Made by a program: the position numbers and the translations under genes. Of a stretch of 64,000 nucleotides of DNA, positions 25,617 through 34,035 are shown one piece after another; position 1 is the stretch's first letter, and every line of letters starts with the position of its first letter. Source of the stretch: Mucilaginibacter_A sp964251965 (GTDB lineage Bacteria > Bacteroidota > Bacteroidia > Sphingobacteriales > Sphingobacteriaceae); contig CAXULQ010000006.1 of NCBI GenBank assembly GCA_964251965.1, forward strand, positions 124,001 through 188,000, given 5' to 3'. A model generated the notes under the pieces. That model worked only from the letters and a program-made list of their open reading frames with translations. It did no database searches and was not told the origin of the DNA.

Positions 25617-27728
25617 ATGTTTAAAAAGTTGTATTTGATGGCTATCCTGGGTGCCTCTGTTGCCTGCCAGGCCACGCCGGGAGAACCTATAAAAGTTGCC
25701 GGTTCTAAAAATTTAGAGCCAGACCAGCAGCAGGCCATAGTTTGTAAGGAAGTAACCGAAATGATTACCAATTACAATTACAAAAAAATTAAGCTGAACG
25801 ATTCGATCTCCACCGTGATCTACAACCGTTACTTAAAGGCATTGGACGAAAACCATAATTATCTGCTGGCATCGGATATTAAAGATTTCGACCAATATAA
25901 AACGCAGTTAGACGACGACTTGCAAAACGGCGAACTGAACCACGTTTTTTACATGTTTAATGTTTACCAAAAACGGTACAACGAAAGGATTAAATATTCG
26001 TTGGATCAACTTAACAAAAGCTTTGATTTCACTAAAAATGAAAGTTTTATGTTCGACCGGGAAGACCAGCCTTGGTTTTCATCAGCAACGGAGTTAAATA
26101 CGTTTTGGGACAAACATGTTAAGTATGATTTGTTGAACCAAAACCTGGCCATACCAGATCTAACAAAAAACAAAGAAGTAATTAAAAAGCGTTACGAAAA
26201 CCAGTTAACGCAATCTGCCAAGCTGAACAACCAGGATGTTTTCCAGATTTTTATGGATGCGTTTACAGAATCTATCGATCCGCATACCAACTATTTTATT
26301 CCTTCCAAGGCAGCCCAGTTTAATATTGATATGTCTAAATCTTTGGAAGGCATTGGCGCTTCCCTTCAATCTGAAAACGATTTTATTACTATAAAAACTA
26401 TTGTAAAAGGCGGCCCGGCAGAGCGAAGCAAACAGTTAACAGTTGATGACCGCATAATTGGCGTGGCACAAGGCAAAAATGGTGAATTCCAAGACATTGT
26501 TGGCTGGCGTATTGATAACGCTATCACTTTAATCCGTGGTCCAAAAGGCACAACGGTACGTTTAAAAATCCTTCCCAAAGGAAAAACAGCTACCAATGCC
26601 AAAGTTGTAGAAATGGTGCGCGAAAAGATTGTGGTAGAAGACCAGTTGGCTAAAAAGGAAATCAGGACTTATAACTTAAATGGCAAAACAGTTAAAATAG
26701 GTATTATTGATGTTCCGGGATTTTATTTGGATTACAAAGCTTACCAGTCTGGTGATAAAAACTACCGTAGTGTTAGCCGGGACGTAAAAGTAATTTTAGA
26801 CAGCCTGAAAGCGCAAAAAGTAGATGGCATTGTGTTAGACTTGAGGCAAAACGGCGGAGGTTCTTTACCGGAAGCCATACAATTAACCGGATTATTTATT
26901 AAAACCGGGCCGGTTGTACAAGTTAGGGATGTTAAAAACCGGATTGAACAAGATACAGATGATGACCCGGAAGTTGCCTGGAGCGGGCCAATGGCAGTAA
27001 TGGTTGACCGTTTTAGTGCTTCTGCTTCTGAAATTTTCGCTGCCGCTATTCAGGATTACGGACGAGGGTTAATTGTGGGTACCCAAACTTATGGTAAAGG
27101 AACAGTACAATCCGCTATCGATTTAGACCGCGTAATTGGCAATTCATTCTCCACTTTGTTAGCTAAGGTAAAAGGAAAATCGGAAACTAACGTAAAATTA
27201 GACGGACAGCCTGTTGGTTACGGACAAATAAACCTAACTATTGCCAAATTTTATCGCATTAATGGCAGTTCTACCCAACACAAAGGCGTTGTGCCGGATA
27301 TCCAATTTCCATCTGCTATTCCTTTAGATAAATACGGAGAAGATACTGAGCCTTCTGCCCTTCCGTTTGATATGATTGCCAAAAGCAATTATACAACTAC
27401 GGGCAATTTTTCCGCACTAATTCCTCAGCTTAAAACACTGCATGAAACAAGAATGCAAGCCAGCGTAAATTATAAAAACCTGTTGGAAGATATTGCCGAA
27501 TACAAAAAACGAGATGCAGAAAAAACAGTTACGCTAAACGAAGCCGAACTGAAGAAACAACACGACGAGGACGATGCTAAATCTTTAGCACATGATAATG
27601 CGAGAAGAGCGGTACTTGGTTTAAAACCTTTGGTTAAAGGCGAAACGAAAACAAAAGACCCGGACGCAGATTTTCTAAAAATAGAAGCCGGGCAAATCCT
27701 AACAGATTATATCGGGTTAAAACACTAA
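25617..27728 (+). CDS. prc: Carboxy-terminal processing protease (S41A, Prc/Tsp type)
   Basis: Periplasmic serine protease that degrades or trims proteins from their C-termini. I place the start at 25617 (MFKKLYLMAILGASVAC), which begins a signal peptide with a possible lipobox Cys at residue 17; the frame extends 13 codons further upstream. Domains in order: N-terminal helical region (DSISTVIYNRYLKALDENH), PDZ domain (LEGIGASLQSENDFITI, GGPAERS, DDRIIGVAQG), S41 core (VDGIVLDLRQNGGGSLPEAI). The catalytic Ser is in DRFSASASEIFAAA and the general-base Lys in TYGKGTVQ. The C-terminal domain of Tsp proteins follows. Its transcript ends at the strong terminator 27736-27764. Confidence 0.92.
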   Translation: MFKKLYLMAILGASVACQATPGEPIKVAGSKNLEPDQQQAIVCKEVTEMITNYNYKKIKLNDSISTVIYNRYLKALDENHNYLLASDIKDFDQYKTQLDDDLQNGELNHVFYMFNVYQKRYNERIKYSLDQLNKSFDFTKNESFMFDREDQPWFSSATELNTFWDKHVKYDLLNQNLAIPDLTKNKEVIKKRYENQLTQSAKLNNQDVFQIFMDAFTESIDPHTNYFIPSKAAQFNIDMSKSLEGIGASLQSENDFITIKTIVKGGPAERSKQLTVDDRIIGVAQGKNGEFQDIVGWRIDNAITLIRGPKGTTVRLKILPKGKTATNAKVVEMVREKIVVEDQLAKKEIRTYNLNGKTVKIGIIDVPGFYLDYKAYQSGDKNYRSVSRDVKVILDSLKAQKVDGIVLDLRQNGGGSLPEAIQLTGLFIKTGPVVQVRDVKNRIEQDTDDDPEVAWSGPMAVMVDRFSASASEIFAAAIQDYGRGLIVGTQTYGKGTVQSAIDLDRVIGNSFSTLLAKVKGKSETNVKLDGQPVGYGQINLTIAKFYRINGSSTQHKGVVPDIQFPSAIPLDKYGEDTEPSALPFDMIAKSNYTTTGNFSALIPQLKTLHETRMQASVNYKNLLEDIAEYKKRDAEKTVTLNEAELKKQHDEDDAKSLAHDNARRAVLGLKPLVKGETKTKDPDADFLKIEAGQILTDYIGLKH

Positions 27729-27735
27729 TCTTTAA

Positions 27736-27764
27736 AACCTCCGGCTAAAACCCGGAGGTTTTTT
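27736..27764 (+). terminator. Rho-independent terminator of the Prc-type gene
   Basis: Perfect 9-bp stem AACCTCCGG (27736-27744) with CCGGAGGTT (27752-27760), 7-base loop, followed by TTTT. Confidence 0.9.
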
Positions 27765-27803
27765 GTTTCAAACTAAATTGCTGCTTCTCCGGTTATTCAC
27801 AAC

Positions 27804-28970
27804 ATGGCAAAGCAGCTTCTTCAGTTTACCGATAATGGTATTTTTTGTGCCGAAGGTAATTTTTACATCGATCCCTGGCGGCCGGTGGATGACGCCGTGC
27901 TTACACACGCACATTCAGATCATGCGCGTAGCGGAAGCAAAAGGTATCTTGCCCATAATCTCTCCAGAGAAATTTTAAAATACCGTTTAGGTGAAGACAT
28001 TAACATTCAAACTATTCCTTACGGAGAAACAGTTTATAAAAACGGTGTTCAAATTTCTCTTTTTCCAGCCGGACATATCATTGGTTCAGCACAGGTTCGG
28101 GTAGAATATCAGGGCGAAGTTTGGGTAGTTTCGGGAGATTACAAAGTAGAAAACGACGGTATTTCCACGCCTTTTGAACCTGTAAAATGCCATCATTTTA
28201 TTTCTGAATGTACTTTCGGGATGCCTGTTTATCAATGGAAACCGCAGCAATTGATCTTTAACGAGATTAACAGTTGGTGGGAAAAGAATATTGAAGAAGG
28301 AAAAGCAACGATAATCGCTGGCTACTCTTTAGGTAAAGCGCAACGTATTTTGTGCAACCTTGACCTTTCGCTTGGTACTGTTTTTACCCATGGAGTTATT
28401 GAAAATACCCAGGATGCTTTACGCAGAAATGGTGTTGATCTGCCAAAAACAGTACGTATTACACCGGAAATCCCGAAGGAAGAAATAAAAAAAGGAATTG
28501 TATTGTTGCCGCCATCGGCAGTTGGTAGTACGTGGATGCGCAAATTGGCACCTTTTGAATTTGGTTTTTGTTCTGGCTGGATGAATGTGCGCGGTGCCAA
28601 AAAACGCCGTGCTGCCGATCGTGGTTTTGTACTTTCTGATCATGCCGATTGGGACGGCCTGATTGCTGCGATTGATGCAACTGGCTGCGAATCTGTTTAT
28701 CTCACCCACGGTTATACGGCTTCTTTTTCAAGATATTTACGGGAAATTGGCTTTGATGCACATGAGGTGCACACGCTTTATGGCGGAGATGAAATTGAAA
28801 GCGAAGAAAGCCTCATCCCCGGCCCTTCTCCAGAGGAGAAGGGAGACAAAGCGGATAAGCATGACGAAAAAACAGGTGTAAAAGAAGTATTGCCGATTGA
28901 TACGCTGGACAGGCAAGTCCTCTCCTCTGGAGAGGATTTAGGTGAGGCTTTTAAAAACGATACCTTATGA
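27804..28970 (+). CDS. Ligase-associated DNA exonuclease (metallo-beta-lactamase fold) with repeat-derived C-terminal tail
   Basis: Member of the beta-CASP/metallo-beta-lactamase family encoded next to bacterial ATP-dependent ligases and thought to act as a 3' DNA nuclease in repair. The metal motif is LTHAHSDHARSG (H35, H37, D39, H40). Further histidines are in FPAGHIIGSAQ and VLSDHADWDG, and LTHGYTASFSRYL closes the domain. The catalytic part ends near residue 335. The last about 53 residues (from SLIPGPSPEEKG) are encoded by a palindromic intergenic-type repeat at 28811-28949 and have no counterpart that I recall in the family. The stop overlaps the ligase start (ATGA). Confidence 0.85.
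   Translation: MAKQLLQFTDNGIFCAEGNFYIDPWRPVDDAVLTHAHSDHARSGSKRYLAHNLSREILKYRLGEDINIQTIPYGETVYKNGVQISLFPAGHIIGSAQVRVEYQGEVWVVSGDYKVENDGISTPFEPVKCHHFISECTFGMPVYQWKPQQLIFNEINSWWEKNIEEGKATIIAGYSLGKAQRILCNLDLSLGTVFTHGVIENTQDALRRNGVDLPKTVRITPEIPKEEIKKGIVLLPPSAVGSTWMRKLAPFEFGFCSGWMNVRGAKKRRAADRGFVLSDHADWDGLIAAIDATGCESVYLTHGYTASFSRYLREIGFDAHEVHTLYGGDEIESEESLIPGPSPEEKGDKADKHDEKTGVKEVLPIDTLDRQVLSSGEDLGEAFKNDTL
28375..28388 (-). repeat. 14-mer word variant (GTACTGTTTTTACC)
   Basis: Type B with two mismatches, identical to the copy upstream of sod (21797-21810); read in the exonuclease as GTVFTH. Confidence 0.5.
28811..28949. repeat. Palindromic repeat element captured inside a coding sequence
   Basis: Left end CCTCATCC with a hairpin CCCTTCTCC-AGA-GGAGAAGGG (28823-28843). 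Right end with a hairpin TCCTCTCC-TCT-GGAGAGGA (28918-28936) followed by GGTGAGG. The outer ends are inverted relative to each other. The spacer holds a type A word variant (28877-28890). Elements of this kind are normally intergenic in Sphingobacteriaceae (from memory); here the frame runs through it. Confidence 0.75.
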
Positions 28971-30577
28971 AACACTTTGCCGCACTCTTCGCCGCCCTCG
29001 ACGAAACCAACAAAACCAATGAAAAAGTAAACGCCATCAAAGCTTACTTTTTAACCGTAAGCGATGCCGATAAAATGCACATGCTTGCTTTGTTTAGCGG
29101 CAGGAAACCAAAGCGGCAAATCAATTCGACTTTGGTAAAAAACTGGGCAATTGAACTGGCCAATATTCCGGTTTGGCTGTTTGAGGAAAGTTACCAGGTG
29201 GTTGGAGATTTGGCAGAAACCATTTCGCTGCTTCTGCCCGAAAGTTCCAGTACTTCCGATAAAAGTCTAACAGCTTGGATTGCAGAAATAAACGGATTAA
29301 ACAAGCTGGACGAAGTAGAACGTAAACTTTGGCTTACCCAATCCTGGGCATCTTTAACCCGGCAAGAACGCTTCGTTTTTAATAAATTGCTAACCAGCAG
29401 TTTCCGTGTTGGCGTTTCGCAAAGTTTGGTGGTAAAAGCATTGGCCGATATTTCTAAGCTCGATGCTGCCACGCTAACGCACCGGATTATGGGAAGTTGG
29501 GACCCGGAAGTTTATACGTTTGCCCAATTGATGGAAGAACAAGGCGCGCTGGATGATCTTTCCCGTCCTTATCCGTTTTTTCTGGCTTATCCGATCCAGG
29601 AAACTTCCGAAAAACAGAAATCGCCGGAGGAAATGCAAACGGCTTTGGGCAACGCCAATGAGTGGCAGGCCGAATGGAAATGGGACGGCATCCGCGCGCA
29701 ACTTATCCATCGAAAAGGCGAGATTTTTATTTGGAGTCGCGGCGAGGATTTGGCGACAGAAAAGTTCCCCGAACTGCATCCTTTCATTCAGGCGCTGCCA
29801 GACGGAACAGTTCTGGATGGCGAACTGCTCACTTTCCGAGACGAACAACCGCTTCCTTTCAACTTGCTGCAAACCAGGATCGGCCGTAAAAACCTCACCA
29901 AAAAAATATTAGAAGAAAACCCGGTTGCTTTTATCGCTTATGATTGTTTGGAATTTGCAGGCGAAGATATCCGCACCAAAACACAACCCGAGCGACGCGC
30001 AATATTAGAGCAATTGCAGCGCGATACTTCTTTTAGCACTATATTTCGGGTGTCGCCTTTAATTAATTTTTCTTCCTGGGAAGAATTGGCAGAGGTGAGA
30101 AAGCAATCCCGGGAAATGGTTTCCGAAGGGATTATGTTGAAACGGAAAAACGCCACGTACCAAGTTGGCCGCAAACGCGGTGATTGGTGGAAATGGAAAA
30201 TCGATCCGCTTTCAGTTGATGCGGTGATGATTTACGCCCAAAAAGGCCATGGCCGCCGCGCCGATTTATATACCGATTATACTTTTGCCGTTTGGGACGG
30301 CGACCGTTTGGTGCCTTTTGCCAAAGCTTATTCTGGCTTAACCGACCAGGAAATTGGCAAAGTGGATGCTTTTGTAAAACGCAACACGCTGGAAAAATTC
30401 GGTCCGGTACGAACGGTAAAACCCGAACTGGTTTTTGAGATTGGTTTTGAAGGCATTAACCAATCTTCCCGGCATAAATCTGGCATTGCATTGCGCTTTC
30501 CACGGATTTTACGCTGGCGCCACGATAAAAAAAAGGAAGAAGCGGATACTTTGGAGAGTTTGAAGGCTCTGCTTTAA
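28967..30577 (+). CDS. ATP-dependent DNA ligase (ligase-associated repair type)
   Basis: Seals nicks using ATP; in bacteria this type works in repair alongside NAD-dependent LigA. An N-terminal helical domain covers about 1-205. The nucleotidyltransferase core has motif I EWKWDGIRAQL with the AMP-bound K238, FIWSRGEDL (motif III region), VAFIAYDCLEF, SEGIMLKRKNATYQVGR (motif IV/V) and WWKWKIDP. The C-terminal OB fold ends in SGIALRFPRILRWRHDKK. At 536 residues it is full length. It overlaps the exonuclease gene by four bases, so both are co-translated. The Lhr helicase and metallophosphoesterase genes that usually complete this set are not in the window. Its last 122 bp are duplicated at 31823-31944. 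Confidence 0.93.
   Translation: MKHFAALFAALDETNKTNEKVNAIKAYFLTVSDADKMHMLALFSGRKPKRQINSTLVKNWAIELANIPVWLFEESYQVVGDLAETISLLLPESSSTSDKSLTAWIAEINGLNKLDEVERKLWLTQSWASLTRQERFVFNKLLTSSFRVGVSQSLVVKALADISKLDAATLTHRIMGSWDPEVYTFAQLMEEQGALDDLSRPYPFFLAYPIQETSEKQKSPEEMQTALGNANEWQAEWKWDGIRAQLIHRKGEIFIWSRGEDLATEKFPELHPFIQALPDGTVLDGELLTFRDEQPLPFNLLQTRIGRKNLTKKILEENPVAFIAYDCLEFAGEDIRTKTQPERRAILEQLQRDTSFSTIFRVSPLINFSSWEELAEVRKQSREMVSEGIMLKRKNATYQVGRKRGDWWKWKIDPLSVDAVMIYAQKGHGRRADLYTDYTFAVWDGDRLVPFAKAYSGLTDQEIGKVDAFVKRNTLEKFGPVRTVKPELVFEIGFEGINQSSRHKSGIALRFPRILRWRHDKKKEEADTLESLKALL
30456..30577 (+). repeat. Direct repeat, left copy (ligase 3' end)
   Basis: 122 bp, about 91 percent identical (11 mismatches counted by eye) to 31823-31944. 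It is the intact end of the ligase gene. Offset between copies is 1367 bp. Confidence 0.9.
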
Positions 30578-30631
30578 AATAATATTATTGAAAAATAAGC
30601 AATGTTATAGTAATAATGATATTATTGCGAA

Positions 30632-31699
30632 ATGATGAATAATGAATTCCCTAACACAACTCCTAAATATATTCCTGTAATAAACTCTCTTAGAGGACTA
30701 GCTTCGGTTATGGTTTGTTTGCATCATCTTATATGCATGCCTATAGGTTTTTTTGACCATTCTTCGTATATTTTTAAGACAGCATTTGAAGGATCATTAG
30801 GGGTACAAATTTTTTTTGTAATAACAGGTGTGGTTATACCAATTGCATTAATAAACGGGAAATATAATTATTCATTTTTTGGAAAATTTATCTTAAAGCG
30901 CATTGTAAGAATTGAGCCACCATACTTATTATCGCTTATTCTAATCTTGATATTTCTTTTATTTAAACAACATTTTTTTTCTAAAAATGCCGATCCTCTT
31001 CCATCAATTAAAAACCTACTTTTACATATAGGATATATTATACCATTTGTAAAAGGAGAAGGATGGCTTAATCCAGTGTTTTGGACATTAGCAGTTGAAT
31101 TTCAATTTTACCTAATAATAAGTTTAATATTTCCTTTATTAGTGATTAATAAAATATACGGAAGAATAATAGCATATTGTTTATTATCAGGAGCAGCTAT
31201 ACTTTTTTCCTCAATGTGGTGGCTCTCTCCATCCTGGTTAACAGTATTTTTGATAGGGATTATTTATATAAACTGGCGTTCTAACATTGTAGGATTATTA
31301 GAATTTTGGACTGTTCTATTGATTTCAATTTGCCTTACTTTTTTTCTGCATAATACTACAGTTACAATTACTTCTGTATGTACATTAGCTATAATACATT
31401 TCTTCTCTAATTATCAAAGTAAAATGGGTAATTTCTTTGGTGATATTTCTTATTCTTTGTATCTGATACACATGACTTTTCCAATAAGCATAGTAAACTT
31501 CTTAGTACCTCACGTTTCTCAAATGCCTTTAAAAATACTTGTGGTTTTATTTGGATTTATTCTGTGCATAATTTCGGCTTATATTTTCTACAGCGTAATA
31601 GAAAAGCCATCTAAAAAACTGGCCTCAAAAATTGGGTTCAAGTCTAAGCTTTCGGCTTTAAAGAGAGATGCTGAAAATTTACCCGAGTTGAGATTTTAA
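30632..31699 (+). CDS. Acyltransferase family 3 (OafA/OatA-like) membrane protein
   Basis: A 355-residue integral membrane protein with about ten hydrophobic segments. The family signature is INSLRGLASVMVCLHHL (residues 13-29) with the catalytic-type HH, then GSLGVQIFFVITG and RIVRIEPPYLLSL. Such enzymes acetylate lipopolysaccharide, exopolysaccharide or peptidoglycan sugars; the acceptor is unknown. The gene is clearly more AT-rich than its surroundings, stands alone, and lies exactly between two copies of the ligase 3' end, which points to horizontal arrival. Confidence 0.88.
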   Translation: MMNNEFPNTTPKYIPVINSLRGLASVMVCLHHLICMPIGFFDHSSYIFKTAFEGSLGVQIFFVITGVVIPIALINGKYNYSFFGKFILKRIVRIEPPYLLSLILILIFLLFKQHFFSKNADPLPSIKNLLLHIGYIIPFVKGEGWLNPVFWTLAVEFQFYLIISLIFPLLVINKIYGRIIAYCLLSGAAILFSSMWWLSPSWLTVFLIGIIYINWRSNIVGLLEFWTVLLISICLTFFLHNTTVTITSVCTLAIIHFFSNYQSKMGNFFGDISYSLYLIHMTFPISIVNFLVPHVSQMPLKILVVLFGFILCIISAYIFYSVIEKPSKKLASKIGFKSKLSALKRDAENLPELRF

Positions 31700-31822
31700 A
31701 CATTATATCAATAGAAACTGGTTGGGAAATAAGAAGTTAAAAAAAATGCTGCTTTTGCTAAAGAGAAAAAATTCGAAAGATTGTGTTTACCTATTAAACC
31801 CTGAAATTGGCTTTTGAATATC

Positions 31823-31944
31823 TTAACCAATCTTCCCGGCATAAATCTGGTATTGCATTGCGCTTTCCACGGATTTTACGCTGGTGGCACGATAAAAAAA
31901 AGGAAGAAGCGGATACTTTGGAAAGTTTGAAAAGTTTGTTGTGA
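31823..31944 (+). pseudogene. Duplicated 3' end of the ATP-dependent ligase gene (right copy)
   Basis: Encodes LNQSSRHKSGIALRFPRIL followed by the ligase tail to its own stop (TGA 31942-31944), with no start and no catalytic part. Upstream, similarity continues for about 20 bases with an indel and then stops. The stop overlaps the start of the next gene (TGATG), the tight junction expected of an original ligase-neighbour border. This copy may thus be the ancestral end and the left copy the incoming one, or the reverse. Confidence 0.85.
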
Positions 31945-32834
31945 TGAGGATTGGAATGCTTCTTTTATCAATGCTTTTTTGTGAAGTATCCTTCGGCCAA
32001 GAATATTCAGACAAGATTATTGTTAATCCTAAAATAAAGAAACAGTTTAAACATAGAGATACTTGCATTGCTGTTTTTGATGCTTTTAAAGATTGTAATT
32101 GTTTTTTAGATACAGCAAAAAAAGTTTTATCTGTTGAAGCCGGAAGGAATGATGATTATTGCCTGCATTTTCAAATTAAAGCAAACTCAATTGCTAAAGT
32201 TGAGCACATTTCTACTGGTGATATTTATTATACTAACGATGTAGATCCATATCCGCCTTTTCCAATTAAAAATTTTTTGATAGAAACTGATAAAAACCCT
32301 TTCACAAAAAGCAATAAAGGTTTTTTATTGAAATATAAGTTTGGAGAAAACCGTCGTCCTAATAATTCAGAATATCCTGATAAAACAAATGAATTTACAG
32401 GTTTTATCAACTGTCATCATGTTACTTTTCATCAAAAGAGTTTTAAAGCTTTATATTCAAAAGACAGTTTAAGCCTTGCGATTACTTTTTTGAAAGGCAA
32501 AACATTGAATAGTGTTTTAAAGCAACTCCATTTAAAACGATTTAGAAAAATTTCAGGAGCAGTACAAGAGTGGAAAATGCCTATTCTAGGGTTCGAACTG
32601 CTTAATAAGTACCAAAATTTGGTTAAATCTAAAGATAATGTATTAAGCATGATCTTTATTTCTCCTAACAACGAACTTTTGTACGGAAGCAAAATTATAT
32701 TGTGGAGATATTGGGAAAACGGAAATCCAAAAGATTTTCTTGGATCATTTGCTTATAAGAAATTTAAAGACAATTGGGTTTTGATGCAAAAATCTGTTTA
32801 TAATCTTCGGACAAACACATCAATCTTACGCTAA
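31944..32834 (+). CDS. Secreted protein of unknown function
   Basis: A 296-residue protein with a signal peptide (MRIGMLLLSMLFCEVSFGQ, cut before Q or E). The ATG at 31944 overlaps the stop of the ligase fragment; a GTG codon one position upstream also opens the frame. No domain is recognised. The mature part is rich in Lys and aromatic residues, has CNCFLDTAKK near the start and INCHHVTFHQKS in the middle, and ends in VYNLRTNTSILR. The gene is AT-rich like the preceding acyltransferase. It carries one exact word in its signal peptide (31956-31969). Confidence 0.6.
   Translation: MRIGMLLLSMLFCEVSFGQEYSDKIIVNPKIKKQFKHRDTCIAVFDAFKDCNCFLDTAKKVLSVEAGRNDDYCLHFQIKANSIAKVEHISTGDIYYTNDVDPYPPFPIKNFLIETDKNPFTKSNKGFLLKYKFGENRRPNNSEYPDKTNEFTGFINCHHVTFHQKSFKALYSKDSLSLAITFLKGKTLNSVLKQLHLKRFRKISGAVQEWKMPILGFELLNKYQNLVKSKDNVLSMIFISPNNELLYGSKIILWRYWENGNPKDFLGSFAYKKFKDNWVLMQKSVYNLRTNTSILR
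31956..31969 (-). repeat. 14-mer word, type A, exact
   Basis: In the signal peptide of the unknown secreted protein, read as MLLLS. Confidence 0.8.
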
Positions 32835-32969
32835 GAAAATTTGCCAAATGAAGCCCAAAACCTACCTCATCAGCGGTGCCGAAAGCGATATAAGTCGGAA
32901 TAATATTATTGGCAAATCTACGAAGTATGGTTTTCAATATATTTGTATTATCTCAATCTGAAAAAAATC

Positions 32970-33332
32970 ATGAAAAAAATACTTTTACCTTTCGTATTCG
33001 CTTTGTTAATAGGTTTTTCTGCATCTGCCCAACAATCTTCAGCAGCAGTTACTACAGACCAAATGGTTGATGGTTCGGTAAAATTCGATCAAAAGCGGTT
33101 TAACCTTACACCAGAACAAACTGTTCAAGACAGGAAAGTTTTGACTGATTACAAGGCTCAATCGGATGCAATATCCAAGAATAATTATCAGTCCGTTGAT
33201 CAGCTTAAGGCCGCGGTGAAAAAGGCAAGTTTAGATTTGGCGCAGGGCTACAAATCGTTTCTCACCCAAGAACAGTACGATCATTTCCTTACAACATATA
33301 ATAAATTGCACCCAAACGCGCAGATCCATTAG
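32970..33332 (+). CDS. Small periplasmic LTxxQ-motif protein (Spy/CpxP-like)
   Basis: Exported protein of 120 residues from the ATG at 32970 (MKKILLPFVFALLIGFSAS-AQ); the frame is open nine codons further upstream but those lack a signal-peptide start. The mature part is all-helical and contains LTPEQ and LTQEQ, the two LTxxQ motifs that mark Spy/CpxP-type periplasmic chaperones. The order helix-LTxxQ-helix-LTxxQ also fits. The similarity is short, so assignment is tentative. It lies 12 bp before the HD hydrolase gene. Confidence 0.6.
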   Translation: MKKILLPFVFALLIGFSASAQQSSAAVTTDQMVDGSVKFDQKRFNLTPEQTVQDRKVLTDYKAQSDAISKNNYQSVDQLKAAVKKASLDLAQGYKSFLTQEQYDHFLTTYNKLHPNAQIH

Positions 33333-33344
33333 CGAAATGATTTA

Positions 33345-34001
33345 ATGCCTGATACTTCTTTTATCCTGCAAAAAACAGCAGGTTTTGTACAACAAACCTT
33401 GCAAAACGCAGAAAGCGGCCACGATTGGTGGCACATTCAGCGCGTTTGGAACAACGCAAAACTCATCGCCCAAACAGAAAAAGTTGATTTGCTAATTGTA
33501 GAATTAGCCGCTTTGCTGCATGATATTGCAGACAGCAAATTTTATAACGGCGATGAAGAAATCGGGCCGAAAACAGCCGGAATTTTTTTAGAAAGCATTT
33601 TGGTTGATAAAGAAGTAATTGAACATGTGCAGCAAATTATCCGCCACATGTCATTCAAATCCAGCTTTGATGTAATCAGTTTTTCTTCAGAAGAAATGAA
33701 AGTAGTGCAGGATGCAGACCGGCTGGATGCGATTGGTGCCATCGGTATTGCACGTGCTTTTAATTATGGCGGTTTTAAAAACAGAGAGATTTACAATCCT
33801 GATATCGGGCCTGATTTTAACCTCACAAAAGAAGCATACAAAAATGCTACAGCGCCAACCATCAACCATTTTTACGAAAAACTTTTGCTGCTGAAAGATT
33901 TAATGAACACCTCAACTGCGCAAAAAATCGCTTCACAAAGGCACCAGTTTATGGAATTGTACCTCGAACAGTTTTATGCGGAGTGGAACGGGGAAAAATA
34001 A
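33345..34001 (+). CDS. HD-domain phosphohydrolase
   Basis: A 218-residue cytoplasmic protein of the YedJ-like HD group. The metal site is visible as HDWWHIQRVWNNA (first His), LAALLHDIADSKF (the HD pair) and DADRLDAIGAIGIARAF (distal Asp). HIRHMSF-like IIRHMSFKSS lies between them. These enzymes hydrolyse phosphate esters of nucleotides; the substrate cannot be told. An exact word begins three codons into the gene (33352-33365, read TSFI). Confidence 0.85.
   Translation: MPDTSFILQKTAGFVQQTLQNAESGHDWWHIQRVWNNAKLIAQTEKVDLLIVELAALLHDIADSKFYNGDEEIGPKTAGIFLESILVDKEVIEHVQQIIRHMSFKSSFDVISFSSEEMKVVQDADRLDAIGAIGIARAFNYGGFKNREIYNPDIGPDFNLTKEAYKNATAPTINHFYEKLLLLKDLMNTSTAQKIASQRHQFMELYLEQFYAEWNGEK
33352..33365 (-). 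repeat. 14-mer word, type A, exact
   Basis: Start of the HD hydrolase gene, read as DTSFIL. Confidence 0.8.
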
Positions 34002-34035
34002 ACGTATTTTCGCGCCCGAACATCTAAAGCAACTT

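Noticed and set aside
32849..32965. A 38-codon frame (MKPKTYLISGAESDIS...) before the LTxxQ protein
   Set aside because: Too short, no domain or signal, and in an AT-rich gap after an acquired segment; it may be a gene fragment but I cannot support it as a gene.
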